Assembly: GCA_035515075.1 (NCBI GenBank)
Contig: DATJBZ010000008.1
Span: 1 to 22,747, forward strand
Source: Moheibacter sp035515075
GTDB taxonomy: Bacteria > Bacteroidota > Bacteroidia > Flavobacteriales > Weeksellaceae
Direction: 5' to 3'
Length of the DNA: 22,747 nt
The translations under genes and the position numbers were made by a program. The notes below the pieces were generated by a model. That model did no database searches. It saw only the letters and a program-made list of their open reading frames with translations, and was not told where the DNA came from. Positions 6,793 to 14,899 of this stretch are shown one piece after another; position 1 is the stretch's first letter; each line of letters begins with the position of its first letter.

Positions 6793-9296
6793 TATTTCTT
6801 CTTGGTCGTTTTTGCTTTGGGTTTCGCCTTCGCTTTGGCCTTAGATTTCGGCTTTTGTTTTTCAATCAACTTTTTCACTTCTTCTAAAGTCAAATTCTTT
6901 GCATCGACGTCTTTTAACAATTCAATTTTGGTTTTTCCTTGGATGATATTGTGTCTTCCCCATCGGGCTTTCTCAATTCGGATGCCTTCTTCTTCCCAAT
7001 TTTGTACGACTTTTTCTGCTTCTTTTCTGATTTTATCTTCCACCAACTCGATGATGTCTGCTTGGCTTAAATTGTCAAAATCATATTTTTTATTGACATT
7101 GATGTACAAATCATTCCATTTGATGAACGGTCCAAATCGCCCTTTTCCTTTGATGACATCTTTGCCATCGTAGGTTGCGATTGGCGCATCTGCTTTGATT
7201 TTCTCTTCAATCAATTCCGCCGCCCGTTCCAAAGTTATTTCCATCACATCTTCGTCTTTTGGGATCGACACAAATAGGTCATTGAATTTGATATAAGGTC
7301 CAAATCGACCGATGTTGGCTTCCACTTCAAATTCTTTGTAATTCCCCAACAATCGAGGCAATTCAAACAATTTCAAAGCTTCTTCCAGCGTGATGTTGTG
7401 GATCGATTGGGTTTTCAACAAACTCGCAAACTTTGGCTTCTCTTCATCTTCAGGCTCTCCAATTTGGATCAAAGGACCATAGCGTCCAATTCTTGCAAAT
7501 ACAGGTTTTCCAGACGCTGGGTCAATCCCCAATTCTCTTTCACCCGTTGCACGCTCGGCCGTTTCTTCTACTTTTTCAACCGTTGAATGAAATTGACTAT
7601 AAAAATCCGCAATCATGTCGTTCCACTTCAATTTCCCTTCAGCGATCTCATCGAAATTCTCTTCTACTTTTGCGGTAAAATCATAGTCCATGATCGTTTC
7701 AAAATAATCCACCAAGAAATCATTGACTACAATGCCGATATCGGTTGGCATTAACTTTCTGCGGTCGGCACCTGAAATTTCTGTATCAATTTTCTCCGTG
7801 ACTTTATCTCCTTTCAATTTCAAGGTCTGCAATTCACGTGGAGTTCCTTCTAAACTTCCCACTTCAACGTAATTTCTGTTTTGAATGGTTGAAATCGTTG
7901 GTGCATAAGTCGAAGGTCGTCCAATGCCCAATTCTTCCAACTTCTTCACCAAAGAAGCTTCCGTATAACGCGGCGGCGATTTGGTGAATTTCTGGGTACC
8001 AAAAATCTCATTCGGCTGCAAAGCTTCTTTCACCTGAACTTCTGGCAAGATCGCTTTGTCATCTTCTACTTCATCTTCAGCAACAGTCGCTTGGTACACG
8101 CGTAAAAATCCATCAAAAACAATCACTTCTCCTTTGGCTTGGAAAATCTCTTGGTTATTGGAATTTTCAATGTCGATGATCGTTCTTTCCAAATCCGCTT
8201 GACTCATTTGGCTCGCAATGCTGCGTTTCCAAATCAAATCATACAACCTTCTCTGGCTATCATCTCCGCCTGCGGATTGCACATCAAAATTCGTCGGACG
8301 AATCGCCTCGTGCGCTTCTTGAGCAGATTTATTTTTATTGGTATAATTTTTTGGCGAACTATATTGTTGACCATAATTGGCTTTGATCGTTTTTTCAGCA
8401 CTTTCAATGGCCTCTTGCGACAAGTTCACGCTGTCCGTTCTCATGTAAGTGATCAACCCCGACTCATACAACTGCTGTGCAATGCGCATGGTTCTCGAAA
8501 CCGAATAACCCAATTTCAACGAAGCTTCTTGTTGCAAAGTAGAGGTGGTAAACGGCGCAGAAGGACTTCTTTTCGCGGGTTTTTTCTGTAAATCTTTTAC
8601 GTTAAATGAAGCACCAACACAAGAATTGATAAATGTTTTGGCTTCTTCAAAAGTTTTGAACTCTTTGGTCAAAACTGCTTTGAAATGCTTTCCTTTCTCC
8701 GTACCAAATTCCGCCGTAAAACGAAAACTCGACAAAGGTTTGAAGTTCTGAATTTCTTTTTCGCGCTCCACAATCAAACGAACCGCTACCGACTGAACTC
8801 TTCCAGCCGACAAACCTGTTTTGATTTTTTTCCACAAAATCGGTGAAACTTCAAAACCTACCAATCGGTCCAAAATCCTGCGTGCTTGTTGCGCATCGAC
8901 CAATTTGGTATCGATGCTTCTTGGATTTTCAATCGCTTTTAATATTGCTTTTTTGGTAATCTCATTGAACACAATGCGGTGGGTCTCTTTTTTCTCCAAG
9001 CCCAATGTATTGTACAAATGCCATGAAATCGCTTCTCCTTCGCGGTCCTCATCCGAAGCCAGCCAAACCACTTCTGCTTTATTTGACATTTGTTTCAACC
9101 GCTTGACCACTTCTTTTTTGTCTTCTGAAACTTCATAAACTGGTTGAAATTGATTTTCAATGTCAATCCCCATTCCCTTTTTGGGCAAATCCGCAATGTG
9201 TCCAAAGCTAGATTCGACCGCAAAATCGTCTCCTAAGTACTTTTGAATGGTTTTTGCTTTTGCAGGTGACTCGACTATAACTAAGTTTTTGGCCAT
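6792..9296 (-). CDS. topA: DNA topoisomerase I (type IA)
   Basis: This 834-residue enzyme relaxes negative supercoils by a transient 5'-phosphotyrosine link. The TOPRIM domain starts at VIVESPAKAKTIQKYLG (Glu9) and contains the metal triad segment SDEDREGEAISWHL (81-94). The active-site tyrosine is Tyr284 in SGLITYMRTDS (279-289). The C-terminal part carries several topoisomerase C-terminal repeats recognised by RYGPLIQIG, RFGPYIKFND, RFGPFIKWND and RWGRHNIIQG. There are no zinc-finger cysteines, and the protein ends in a Lys/Ala/Pro-rich tail (KPKSKAKAKAKPKAKTTKKK), which probably binds DNA. Length is normal for a Bacteroidota TopA. It has its own consensus promoter in the 52-nt gap upstream and is coupled to the arginase-like gene downstream. 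Confidence 0.97.
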   Translation of the reverse strand: MAKNLVIVESPAKAKTIQKYLGDDFAVESSFGHIADLPKKGMGIDIENQFQPVYEVSEDKKEVVKRLKQMSNKAEVVWLASDEDREGEAISWHLYNTLGLEKKETHRIVFNEITKKAILKAIENPRSIDTKLVDAQQARRILDRLVGFEVSPILWKKIKTGLSAGRVQSVAVRLIVEREKEIQNFKPLSSFRFTAEFGTEKGKHFKAVLTKEFKTFEEAKTFINSCVGASFNVKDLQKKPAKRSPSAPFTTSTLQQEASLKLGYSVSRTMRIAQQLYESGLITYMRTDSVNLSQEAIESAEKTIKANYGQQYSSPKNYTNKNKSAQEAHEAIRPTNFDVQSAGGDDSQRRLYDLIWKRSIASQMSQADLERTIIDIENSNNQEIFQAKGEVIVFDGFLRVYQATVAEDEVEDDKAILPEVQVKEALQPNEIFGTQKFTKSPPRYTEASLVKKLEELGIGRPSTYAPTISTIQNRNYVEVGSLEGTPRELQTLKLKGDKVTEKIDTEISGADRRKLMPTDIGIVVNDFLVDYFETIMDYDFTAKVEENFDEIAEGKLKWNDMIADFYSQFHSTVEKVEETAERATGERELGIDPASGKPVFARIGRYGPLIQIGEPEDEEKPKFASLLKTQSIHNITLEEALKLFELPRLLGNYKEFEVEANIGRFGPYIKFNDLFVSIPKDEDVMEITLERAAELIEEKIKADAPIATYDGKDVIKGKGRFGPFIKWNDLYINVNKKYDFDNLSQADIIELVEDKIRKEAEKVVQNWEEEGIRIEKARWGRHNIIQGKTKIELLKDVDAKNLTLEEVKKLIEKQKPKSKAKAKAKPKAKTTKKK

Positions 9297-9310
9297 TTAG
9301 AAATTTTCTG

Positions 9311-9343
9311 CAAAAATAGACACAAATTTCCGAAGTGACCAAA
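9311..9343 (-). promoter_or_regulatory. Promoter of topA
   Basis: Read on the minus strand, TTTG (complement of 9340-9343) is followed after 21 nt by TATTTTTG (complement of 9311-9318), a full match to the Bacteroidota consensus TTTG-N19-21-TAnnTTTG. The topA ATG lies 15 nt downstream of the -7 box, so the leader would be very short. Confidence 0.65.
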
Positions 9344-9348
9344 TGGCA

Positions 9349-10173
9349 TTAATTTTCACCAATTTCTGCAATCGGATCATTCGACTGATTGAAACCAATC
9401 ACTTCATCATAAATGGCAAAAACAACGACATAGAAAAATGGATAAGTAAACATCACCCCAATTCCACACAGCAAAATCCCTAGCATGGAAAGAATCAAGC
9501 CAATCGCCAATACAAAAAACAAGAAAAACCAATTTTTTGTCGTGATTTTAATACTGGATTGCATCGCTTCGATCCAACCCATTTTTCCAAAAACAATCAA
9601 AGGAATGGTAAAAACCAAACTGACTTGTATCAACACCTGTAGAAAAGTCCCCAACATGCCACCCATTGTAGGCACCCATTCTGACATTAAAAAGTTGAGC
9701 ATTTGCAATACGAATGACAATAGAAAACTATAAATCAAAATGTTGCCAAAATAAGGCGTTTTATAAAAAACAAACAAATCAGAAGATGAACTTCCGCCCT
9801 CATATTTTTGTCGGTAACATACTTGAAAAATCCCCGCCAATATCGGGGCAACCAATGCGGTTCCCAAACCAAAAACCAACGAATAAATCAAGGAAGAAGT
9901 CAGTGTAAAATTGCCCATGCTCGACTCCAAGGCTTCTGGATTATCTTGCGCCATTTGGATGATTTCAGCAAAAGAATAGCCGTACAAAGATTCGAACATC
10001 AACGACCAAATCACCACCATCGTAAGCATGTACACCAATGAAACCACCGAAAGCGAGAGAAAGGTTTTCTTAAAAATAGCCCAAGCTTGAGAAAGTATTC
10101 CTTCCAAATGCAAACCATAACCTTGTACATTGACTTGGTCCACTTTATTCTTCACAAATTGATTTTGATCCAT
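9349..10173 (-). CDS. Polytopic inner-membrane protein of unknown function
   Basis: The protein has 274 residues with an N-terminal soluble segment of about 37 residues and about six hydrophobic stretches (38-60, 88-118, 143-163, 173-196 and a long pair at 215-257). Short amphipathic loops such as GWIEAMQSSIKITTKNW just before a membrane segment are typical of the loosely defined DUF975 / GPDPase-membrane-domain-like group, but I do not recognise a specific family and no catalytic motif is visible. It is transcribed divergently from miaB with its own consensus promoter, and ends 53 nt before topA on the same strand. No function is proposed. Confidence 0.8.
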   Translation of the reverse strand: MDQNQFVKNKVDQVNVQGYGLHLEGILSQAWAIFKKTFLSLSVVSLVYMLTMVVIWSLMFESLYGYSFAEIIQMAQDNPEALESSMGNFTLTSSLIYSLVFGLGTALVAPILAGIFQVCYRQKYEGGSSSSDLFVFYKTPYFGNILIYSFLLSFVLQMLNFLMSEWVPTMGGMLGTFLQVLIQVSLVFTIPLIVFGKMGWIEAMQSSIKITTKNWFFLFFVLAIGLILSMLGILLCGIGVMFTYPFFYVVVFAIYDEVIGFNQSNDPIAEIGEN

Positions 10174-10195
10174 TTTCTTTGTTTTATTTAAGTTT

Positions 10196-10226
10196 CAAAT
10201 GTAATGAAAAGTTAAAAATCTGCAAA
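10196..10226 (-). promoter_or_regulatory. Promoter of the membrane-protein gene
   Basis: On the minus strand TTTG (complement of 10223-10226), a 19-nt spacer and TACATTTG (complement of 10196-10203) match the Bacteroidota promoter consensus fully. The -7 box is 22 nt upstream of the ATG at 10173. Confidence 0.65.
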
Positions 10227-10240
10227 CACTTTGGTTTTCG

Positions 10241-10255
10241 CTGACATATTGTCAG
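10241..10255. promoter_or_regulatory. Perfect dyad CTGACA-TAT-TGTCAG, putative operator
   Basis: Two perfect 6-bp arms are separated by 3 nt in the miaB / membrane-protein divergent promoter region. The site ends 9 nt before the miaB -7 box, so it covers the -33 position, where no TTTG element is visible. Its placement suits a dimeric DNA-binding regulator of miaB. The binding protein is unknown. Confidence 0.5.
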
Positions 10256-10264
10256 TGAGTTTTG

Positions 10265-10272
10265 TATATTTG
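10265..10272 (+). promoter_or_regulatory. -7 promoter element of miaB
   Basis: TATATTTG is an exact TAnnTTTG match, 24 nt before the chosen miaB ATG. A canonical TTTG -33 box is missing at 19-21 nt; the dyad at 10241-10255 occupies that position instead. Confidence 0.55.
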
Positions 10273-10296
10273 CCACCTATTTATTCTGAGAAAAAA

Positions 10297-11739
10297 ATGC
10301 ACACCAATACAAAAGAAATAAACGAAGACCGTCAAGGAGAGTCCACCATCATTCATGGAAAAACAGGCAATACCAAGAAATTATTTTTGGAAAGCTATGG
10401 CTGTCAAATGAACTTTTCTGATTCAGAAATCGTCGCATCCATCTTGACCGATTTGGGCTACAACACCACCACGCAAATGCAAGAAGCAGATTTGATTTTG
10501 GTGAACACTTGTGCGATTCGAGACAAAGCAGAACAAACCGTGCGCAAAAGACTGACTGAATTCAACGCGGTAAAAAGAACCAAACCGGCTTTAAAAATTG
10601 GTTTATTGGGCTGCATGGCCGAGCGTTTAAAAACCAAATTATTGGAAGAGGAAAAAATCGTCGATTTGGTCGTCGGCCCCGATGCTTACCGAGATTTGCC
10701 CAACTTGTTGGAAGAAGTAGAAGATGGGCGTCAAGCGATCAACGTGATTTTGTCCAAGGACGAAACCTACGCTGATTTGAACCCAGTTCGTTTGGGTGGA
10801 AACGGCATCACTGCCTTTGTGACCATCACCCGAGGCTGTGACAATATGTGTACTTTTTGCATTGTTCCTTTTACCCGCGGTCGCGAACGCAGCAGAGATC
10901 CTCATTCTATTTTGGACGAATGCAAGGATTTGTGGGAAAGAGGTTACAAAGAAGTCACCTTGTTGGGACAAAACGTCGATTCTTATTTGTGGTACGGCGG
11001 TGGTTTGAAAAAAGATTTCAAAAAAGCCAGCGAAATGCAACAGGCTACAGCCGTAGATTTCGCTCAATTGTTGGCCATGGTAGCTGAAACTGTTCCCGGC
11101 ATGAGAATTCGTTTTTCAACTTCCAATCCGCAAGACATGCAAGAAAACGTCTTGTTGACCATGGCGAAATACGACAACATTTGCAAATACATTCACTTGC
11201 CTGTACAATCAGGAAGCTCTGAAGTATTGAAACGAATGAACCGCCAACATACACGAGAAGAATACATCGAATTGATCGACAAAATCCGAACCATCTTGCC
11301 CGATTGCGCCATTTCACATGACATGATTGCAGGATTCTGTGGGGAAACAGAAGAGGAACACCAAGAGACTTTGTCGTTGATGGAGTACGTCAAATACGAC
11401 TTCGGTTACATGTTTGCTTATTCGAATCGTCCCGGAACGCCCGCGGACAAAAAGATGGAAGACGATGTACCAGAAGAGGTAAAGAAAAGAAGATTGCAAG
11501 AAATCATTGAGCTACAACAAATTCACGCCAAAGAAAGAATGGATGCTTATGTGGGCGGAACTTATGAAGTACTCATCGAAGGCAACAGCCGAAAAGATGA
11601 AAACGAATGGTTTGGCCGAACGACGCAAAATGCCGTGATGGTTTTCCCGAAAGTGGAAGGAACCAAAGTTGGTGATTTCGTGATGGTCAAAGCCAACAGT
11701 TGTACTTCTGCAACTCTTTTAGGTGAAATGATTGCTTAA
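10297..11739 (+). CDS. miaB: tRNA-2-methylthio-N6-dimethylallyladenosine synthase MiaB
   Basis: MiaB adds the methylthio group to i6A37 of tRNAs using two 4Fe-4S clusters. From the ATG at 10297 the protein has 480 residues. The N-terminal MTTase domain shows the three cluster ligands Cys36 (SYGCQMNFSDSE), Cys72 (NTCAIRDKAE) and Cys106 (GLLGCMAERLK). The radical-SAM motif is RGCDNMCTFCIVPFTRGRER (179-198) with Cys181, Cys185 and Cys188. A C-terminal TRAM-type RNA-binding segment ends the protein (YEVLIEG to ANSCTSATLLGEMI). The upstream in-frame ATG at 10231 was rejected because it lies before the promoter -7 box and its 22 extra residues have no resemblance to the family. The next gene follows after 29 nt. 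Confidence 0.95.
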   Translation: MHTNTKEINEDRQGESTIIHGKTGNTKKLFLESYGCQMNFSDSEIVASILTDLGYNTTTQMQEADLILVNTCAIRDKAEQTVRKRLTEFNAVKRTKPALKIGLLGCMAERLKTKLLEEEKIVDLVVGPDAYRDLPNLLEEVEDGRQAINVILSKDETYADLNPVRLGGNGITAFVTITRGCDNMCTFCIVPFTRGRERSRDPHSILDECKDLWERGYKEVTLLGQNVDSYLWYGGGLKKDFKKASEMQQATAVDFAQLLAMVAETVPGMRIRFSTSNPQDMQENVLLTMAKYDNICKYIHLPVQSGSSEVLKRMNRQHTREEYIELIDKIRTILPDCAISHDMIAGFCGETEEEHQETLSLMEYVKYDFGYMFAYSNRPGTPADKKMEDDVPEEVKKRRLQEIIELQQIHAKERMDAYVGGTYEVLIEGNSRKDENEWFGRTTQNAVMVFPKVEGTKVGDFVMVKANSCTSATLLGEMIA

Positions 11740-11768
11740 TTTAATCAATAGAAAACGACAAAACTTCA

Positions 11769-13019
11769 ATGGATAACTTACAGACAATCAAACAAAGATT
11801 TGGCATCATTGGCAACGATGCCGCACTCAATCATGCGTTGGAAAAAGCCATGCAAGTTGCCCCAACGGATATTTCCGTTTTGGTCAGTGGTGAGAGCGGT
11901 GTTGGAAAAGAGTTCATTCCCAAAATCATCCATTCACAATCGGCCAGAAAACACAACAATTACGTCATTGTCAACTGTGGCGCCATCCCAGAAGGCACCA
12001 TTGACTCTGAGTTGTTTGGACACGAAAAAGGCGCTTTCACTGGCGCAACTACGACCCGAAAAGGCTATTTTGAAGTGGCCGATCGCGGAACGATTTTCTT
12101 GGACGAAGTCGGCGAATTGCCTTTGCCTACGCAAGTGCGTTTGCTCCGTGTGTTGGAAAGTGGTGAATTTATGAAAGTTGGTTCGTCAGAAGTACAAAAA
12201 ACCGATGTTCGCATCGTTGCTGCCACCAATGTCAAAATGGAATCTGCAGTCAATAGTGGAAAATTTAGAGAAGATTTGTACTACCGTTTGAACACCGTCC
12301 AAATCGACATGCCCGCTTTGAGAAATAGAAAACAAGACATCCCCTTGTTGTTTAGAAAGTTTGCGGCTGATTTTGCCACCAAATACCGGATGCCTGCTTT
12401 GGAGATTTCTACGGAAGCCTTGCAATATTTGATGCAGTATCCTTGGCCTGGGAACATCCGACAATTGCGCAATTTTGCGGAAGAAATTTCTGTCGTTGAA
12501 AAAGACCGTATGTTGGATTTAGACAAGATAAAGAATTATTTGCCGTACCAAAATTCAGTTCCCATGTTGGTCAACAGTGAACAATCAGGTGGAAATGCGG
12601 ATCATTTGGAAAGAGAAATTTTGTTCAAATTCCTATTGGAAATGAAAAAAGACCTCAATGATTTGCGCACTTTGACTTTGGATTTGATCCACAACAAAGA
12701 AAACATTTCGTCCTCCAATATGGATGTTTTGCAAAAAATGGTGCGGGAACAAAACCAAACGGAAGAAGACTTTTTGCCGTTGCAAATTTCAACCAAAGAA
12801 GAAAATAACAATTCCATCATCCAAGAATACGACATCTACGACCACGAATATGAAGAGGTCAAGGAACAAAACGAATCGCTTTCTTTACAAGACAATGAAA
12901 AAGAAATGATCATCAAGGCGCTTGACAAACACAAAGGAAAAAGACGTGCGGCGGCAGATGAATTGGGTATTTCTGAAAGAACTTTGTACCGAAAAATCAA
13001 ACAATACAATTTGGAATAA
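11769..13019 (+). CDS. Sigma54-dependent AAA+ transcriptional activator without receiver domain
   Basis: The 416-residue protein is a bacterial enhancer-binding protein consisting of an AAA+ domain and a Fis-type DNA-binding domain. Visible are Walker A GESGVGKE (41-48), the sigma54-contacting loop GAFTGA (88-93), Walker B GTIFLDEVGEL (107-117), the arginine-finger region FREDLYYRLN (167-176) and WPGNIRQLRN (226-235). A Fis-like helix-turn-helix, GKRRAAADELGISERTLYRK, lies near the C-terminus. There is no N-terminal response-regulator or sensory domain, so activity must be controlled by another route. A poorly conserved linker of roughly 100 residues (about 265-370, acidic and Asn/Gln-rich) separates the two domains. 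It abuts lptE with no gap (TAA then ATG) and probably shares its transcript with miaB. Targets are unknown. Confidence 0.92.
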   Translation: MDNLQTIKQRFGIIGNDAALNHALEKAMQVAPTDISVLVSGESGVGKEFIPKIIHSQSARKHNNYVIVNCGAIPEGTIDSELFGHEKGAFTGATTTRKGYFEVADRGTIFLDEVGELPLPTQVRLLRVLESGEFMKVGSSEVQKTDVRIVAATNVKMESAVNSGKFREDLYYRLNTVQIDMPALRNRKQDIPLLFRKFAADFATKYRMPALEISTEALQYLMQYPWPGNIRQLRNFAEEISVVEKDRMLDLDKIKNYLPYQNSVPMLVNSEQSGGNADHLEREILFKFLLEMKKDLNDLRTLTLDLIHNKENISSSNMDVLQKMVREQNQTEEDFLPLQISTKEENNNSIIQEYDIYDHEYEEVKEQNESLSLQDNEKEMIIKALDKHKGKRRAAADELGISERTLYRKIKQYNLE

Positions 13020-13547
13020 ATGAAGACAAACATACAGCATCAACTTTTCAATCATTTAAAATACTTGGCGATTGTGGGTGTTTTCTTGACACTGAACGCT
13101 TGCTACACTTTGTCGGGCTCTTCCATTTTACCGGATTGGCAAACGATTCGAATCGCAACTTTCCCCAACTATGCGCCATACCAAAATCCGAATTTGAGCC
13201 AGCAGTTCACCGATGAATTGCAAGACATTTTCAACAACCGAACGAAATTGTCTTTGACCAATGATGAGGACGCCGACCTATTGATTGAAGGAGAAATTAC
13301 GACCTACCAACAAACTTCTGTCGCCATTCAGGCCAATGAGATCGCGGGCAAAAACCGTTTGACGGTGGGCGTTCGGGTGCGCTATCAGAACAATAAATTA
13401 GAAGAAAAAAGTTTTGACCGCTCATTTTCTGCTTATGAAGATTTCGATGCCAATTTGACTTTGGACCAAGCAGAAGATGCTTTGCTGGACGGAATTTTGG
13501 AACAATTGACCACAGAGATTTTCAACGCCATCGCCATGGATTGGTAA
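13020..13547 (+). CDS. lptE: LPS-assembly lipoprotein LptE-like
   Basis: The 175-residue protein has a lipoprotein signal (hydrophobic 14-25, lipobox LNAC, Cys28), then CYTLSGSSILPDWQTIRIATF and later LLIEGEITTYQQTSVAI, the pattern of the Bacteroidota LptE family: a small alpha/beta outer-membrane lipoprotein that plugs LptD and helps insert LPS into the outer leaflet. The start codon directly follows the stop of the sigma54 activator gene, so the two are probably translationally coupled. The next gene begins 41 nt downstream. Sequence conservation in LptE is weak across phyla, so the assignment rests on the lipobox, size, motif style and gene neighbourhood. Confidence 0.85.
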   Translation: MKTNIQHQLFNHLKYLAIVGVFLTLNACYTLSGSSILPDWQTIRIATFPNYAPYQNPNLSQQFTDELQDIFNNRTKLSLTNDEDADLLIEGEITTYQQTSVAIQANEIAGKNRLTVGVRVRYQNNKLEEKSFDRSFSAYEDFDANLTLDQAEDALLDGILEQLTTEIFNAIAMDW

Positions 13548-13588
13548 TTAACAACTATGTACAATCGATCGCTAAATTTAATTTGACC

Positions 13589-14347
13589 ATGCATCCAAGA
13601 ATCCAACATTTGATCCAACACCCTTTTGAAGTGCAACTCAACGATGTGGCCTTGCTACAAGATGAAATCGAAAAATATCCTTATTTTTCTACTTTGCGCA
13701 CTTTGTTGTTGTTTGGTTTGAAAGAATTTGACCACGATTCTTACCAAGCTGCGTTAAAAAAAACCAGCATCCATTGTCCAAGTCGCGTTGCTTTGTTTCA
13801 TTATTTACAAAAAGAAAAACAAGCACCAACAGATGAAGCGACACCAACTTCCGAGGACGAATTTGTATTTGCCTCCCATCAAAAAGCAGTGGAATTGGCC
13901 CATGAAACGGCTGCCATCAATCCGACTGAAACAACCATCGAACCCACTGAGGAAATTACAGAGCAACCAAAAGAAACTCCCGCTGAATTTACTTTTTCAG
14001 AATGGCTGAATTTACCCAAAAAAGCAAAAAACACGACTGAAACACCAGCCGAATCAACGCCTAGCGAACGCGATATCAAATACAAATTGATCGATGAATT
14101 CATCGAGAAAGCACCCAAAATTTCCGCCATACCACCGCATATTGATCCAAAAATAACGGTCAAACCAGCTGACCATTCCACTGAATTTTCAGATCTAATG
14201 ACCGAAACTTTGGCGCAAATCTATGTCGAACAAAAAATGTTTGACAAAGCGATTCGTGCCTATAAAATTTTGGCCTTAAAATATCCAGAAAAAAGCGAAG
14301 ATTTCGAAGACAAAATCAACAGCATTGAACTTCAAAAAAATGCTTGA
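13589..14347 (+). CDS. TPR-like protein conserved beside lptE and secG
   Basis: With the ATG at 13589 the protein has 252 residues. The N-terminal third (HPRIQHLIQHPFEV, then EIEKYPYFSTLRTLLLFGLK) is helical and resembles a family I recall next to lptE in Flavobacteriia. The middle (about 85-190) is Glu/Thr/Pro-rich and low in complexity. The end holds one clear TPR-type helix pair, LAQIYVEQKMFDKAIRAYKI followed by LALKYPEKSEDFEDKI. There is no signal peptide or membrane helix, so a cytoplasmic scaffold is likely. An upstream ATG at 13541 would overlap lptE by 7 nt, but its 16 extra residues look like read-through of a spacer. Function is unknown. Confidence 0.75.
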   Translation: MHPRIQHLIQHPFEVQLNDVALLQDEIEKYPYFSTLRTLLLFGLKEFDHDSYQAALKKTSIHCPSRVALFHYLQKEKQAPTDEATPTSEDEFVFASHQKAVELAHETAAINPTETTIEPTEEITEQPKETPAEFTFSEWLNLPKKAKNTTETPAESTPSERDIKYKLIDEFIEKAPKISAIPPHIDPKITVKPADHSTEFSDLMTETLAQIYVEQKMFDKAIRAYKILALKYPEKSEDFEDKINSIELQKNA

Positions 14348-14401
14348 GGCAAAAAGCTGAACCAATAAAAGATCAAAAAATCAATTGAAACCACCAAGTA
14401 A

Positions 14402-14435
14402 TTGGCCATAAAAATAATAAACGACAATATTTTTG
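14402..14435 (+). promoter_or_regulatory. Putative promoter of secG
   Basis: TATTTTTG at 14428-14435 is an exact -7 consensus match. TTG at 14402-14404 lies 23 nt upstream, slightly longer than the usual spacer. The 143-nt gap between the TPR-like gene and secG and the roughly 50-nt leader suit an independent promoter. Confidence 0.4.
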
Positions 14436-14490
14436 ATTTTTTTATAAATATTTAGTTTCTTTGCAAACTAATTTGTAAGAAAACAGAAAA

Positions 14491-14844
14491 ATGCAGACAT
14501 TTATTTTCCTAATGATTGTGATCATCGCAGTTTGTGTCATCATCACTTTGGTCATTTTATCCCAAAACCCGAAAGGCGGAGGTTTGTCATCTACTTTTGG
14601 TGGCTCGTCAGGAGGAGGACAAATGTTCGGTGTACAAAGAACCAATCAATTTTTGGACAATGCAACTTGGACTTTGGCTGGCTTGATCGTCGTTTTGATC
14701 ATTACTGCCAACGTTTTGATGGACAACCCTTATGCATCCAAAGGAACACAAGTGGACAGCATTCCAGTAGAATTGCCTGATTTTCAACCCGAAGCAACCA
14801 ATGAACCTGCTACGCCTCCAGTGAATGAAGTGCCTGCAGAATAA
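14491..14844 (+). CDS. secG: Preprotein translocase subunit SecG
   Basis: The 117-residue protein has the SecG layout: a first membrane helix (about 3-24), the conserved cytoplasmic loop SQNPKGGGLSSTFGGSSGGG (24-43) followed by QMFGVQRTNQFLDNAT, a second helix (about 59-78) and a hydrophilic tail. SecG assists SecA-driven protein export by the SecYEG channel; in this organism it would feed T9SS cargo and lipoproteins such as GldK and LptE to the periplasm. The tail (about 85-117) is Pro/Glu-rich, common in Bacteroidota SecG. A terminator hairpin follows 24 nt after the stop. Confidence 0.94.
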   Translation: MQTFIFLMIVIIAVCVIITLVILSQNPKGGGLSSTFGGSSGGGQMFGVQRTNQFLDNATWTLAGLIVVLIITANVLMDNPYASKGTQVDSIPVELPDFQPEATNEPATPPVNEVPAE

Positions 14845-14868
14845 ATTGCATTTTCAACATAAAATCAC

Positions 14869-14899
14869 ATCCCTTGCGCTTGCGTGAGGGATTTTTTAT
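14869..14899 (+). terminator. Terminator of secG
   Basis: ATCCCTTGCG (14869-14878) pairs with CGTGAGGGAT (14883-14892) over 10 bp including two G-U pairs, with a 4-nt loop CTTG, and is followed by TTTTTATT. It also separates secG from the convergent ion-channel gene. Confidence 0.8.

Noticed and set aside
10231..10296. Upstream start for miaB
   Set aside because: The extra residues would be read from the promoter -7 element and show no MiaB similarity.
14459..14479. Imperfect dyad in the secG leader (CTTTGCAAA and TTTGTAAG)
   Set aside because: The arms are AT-rich and of unequal length, so it is close to what chance gives in such sequence.
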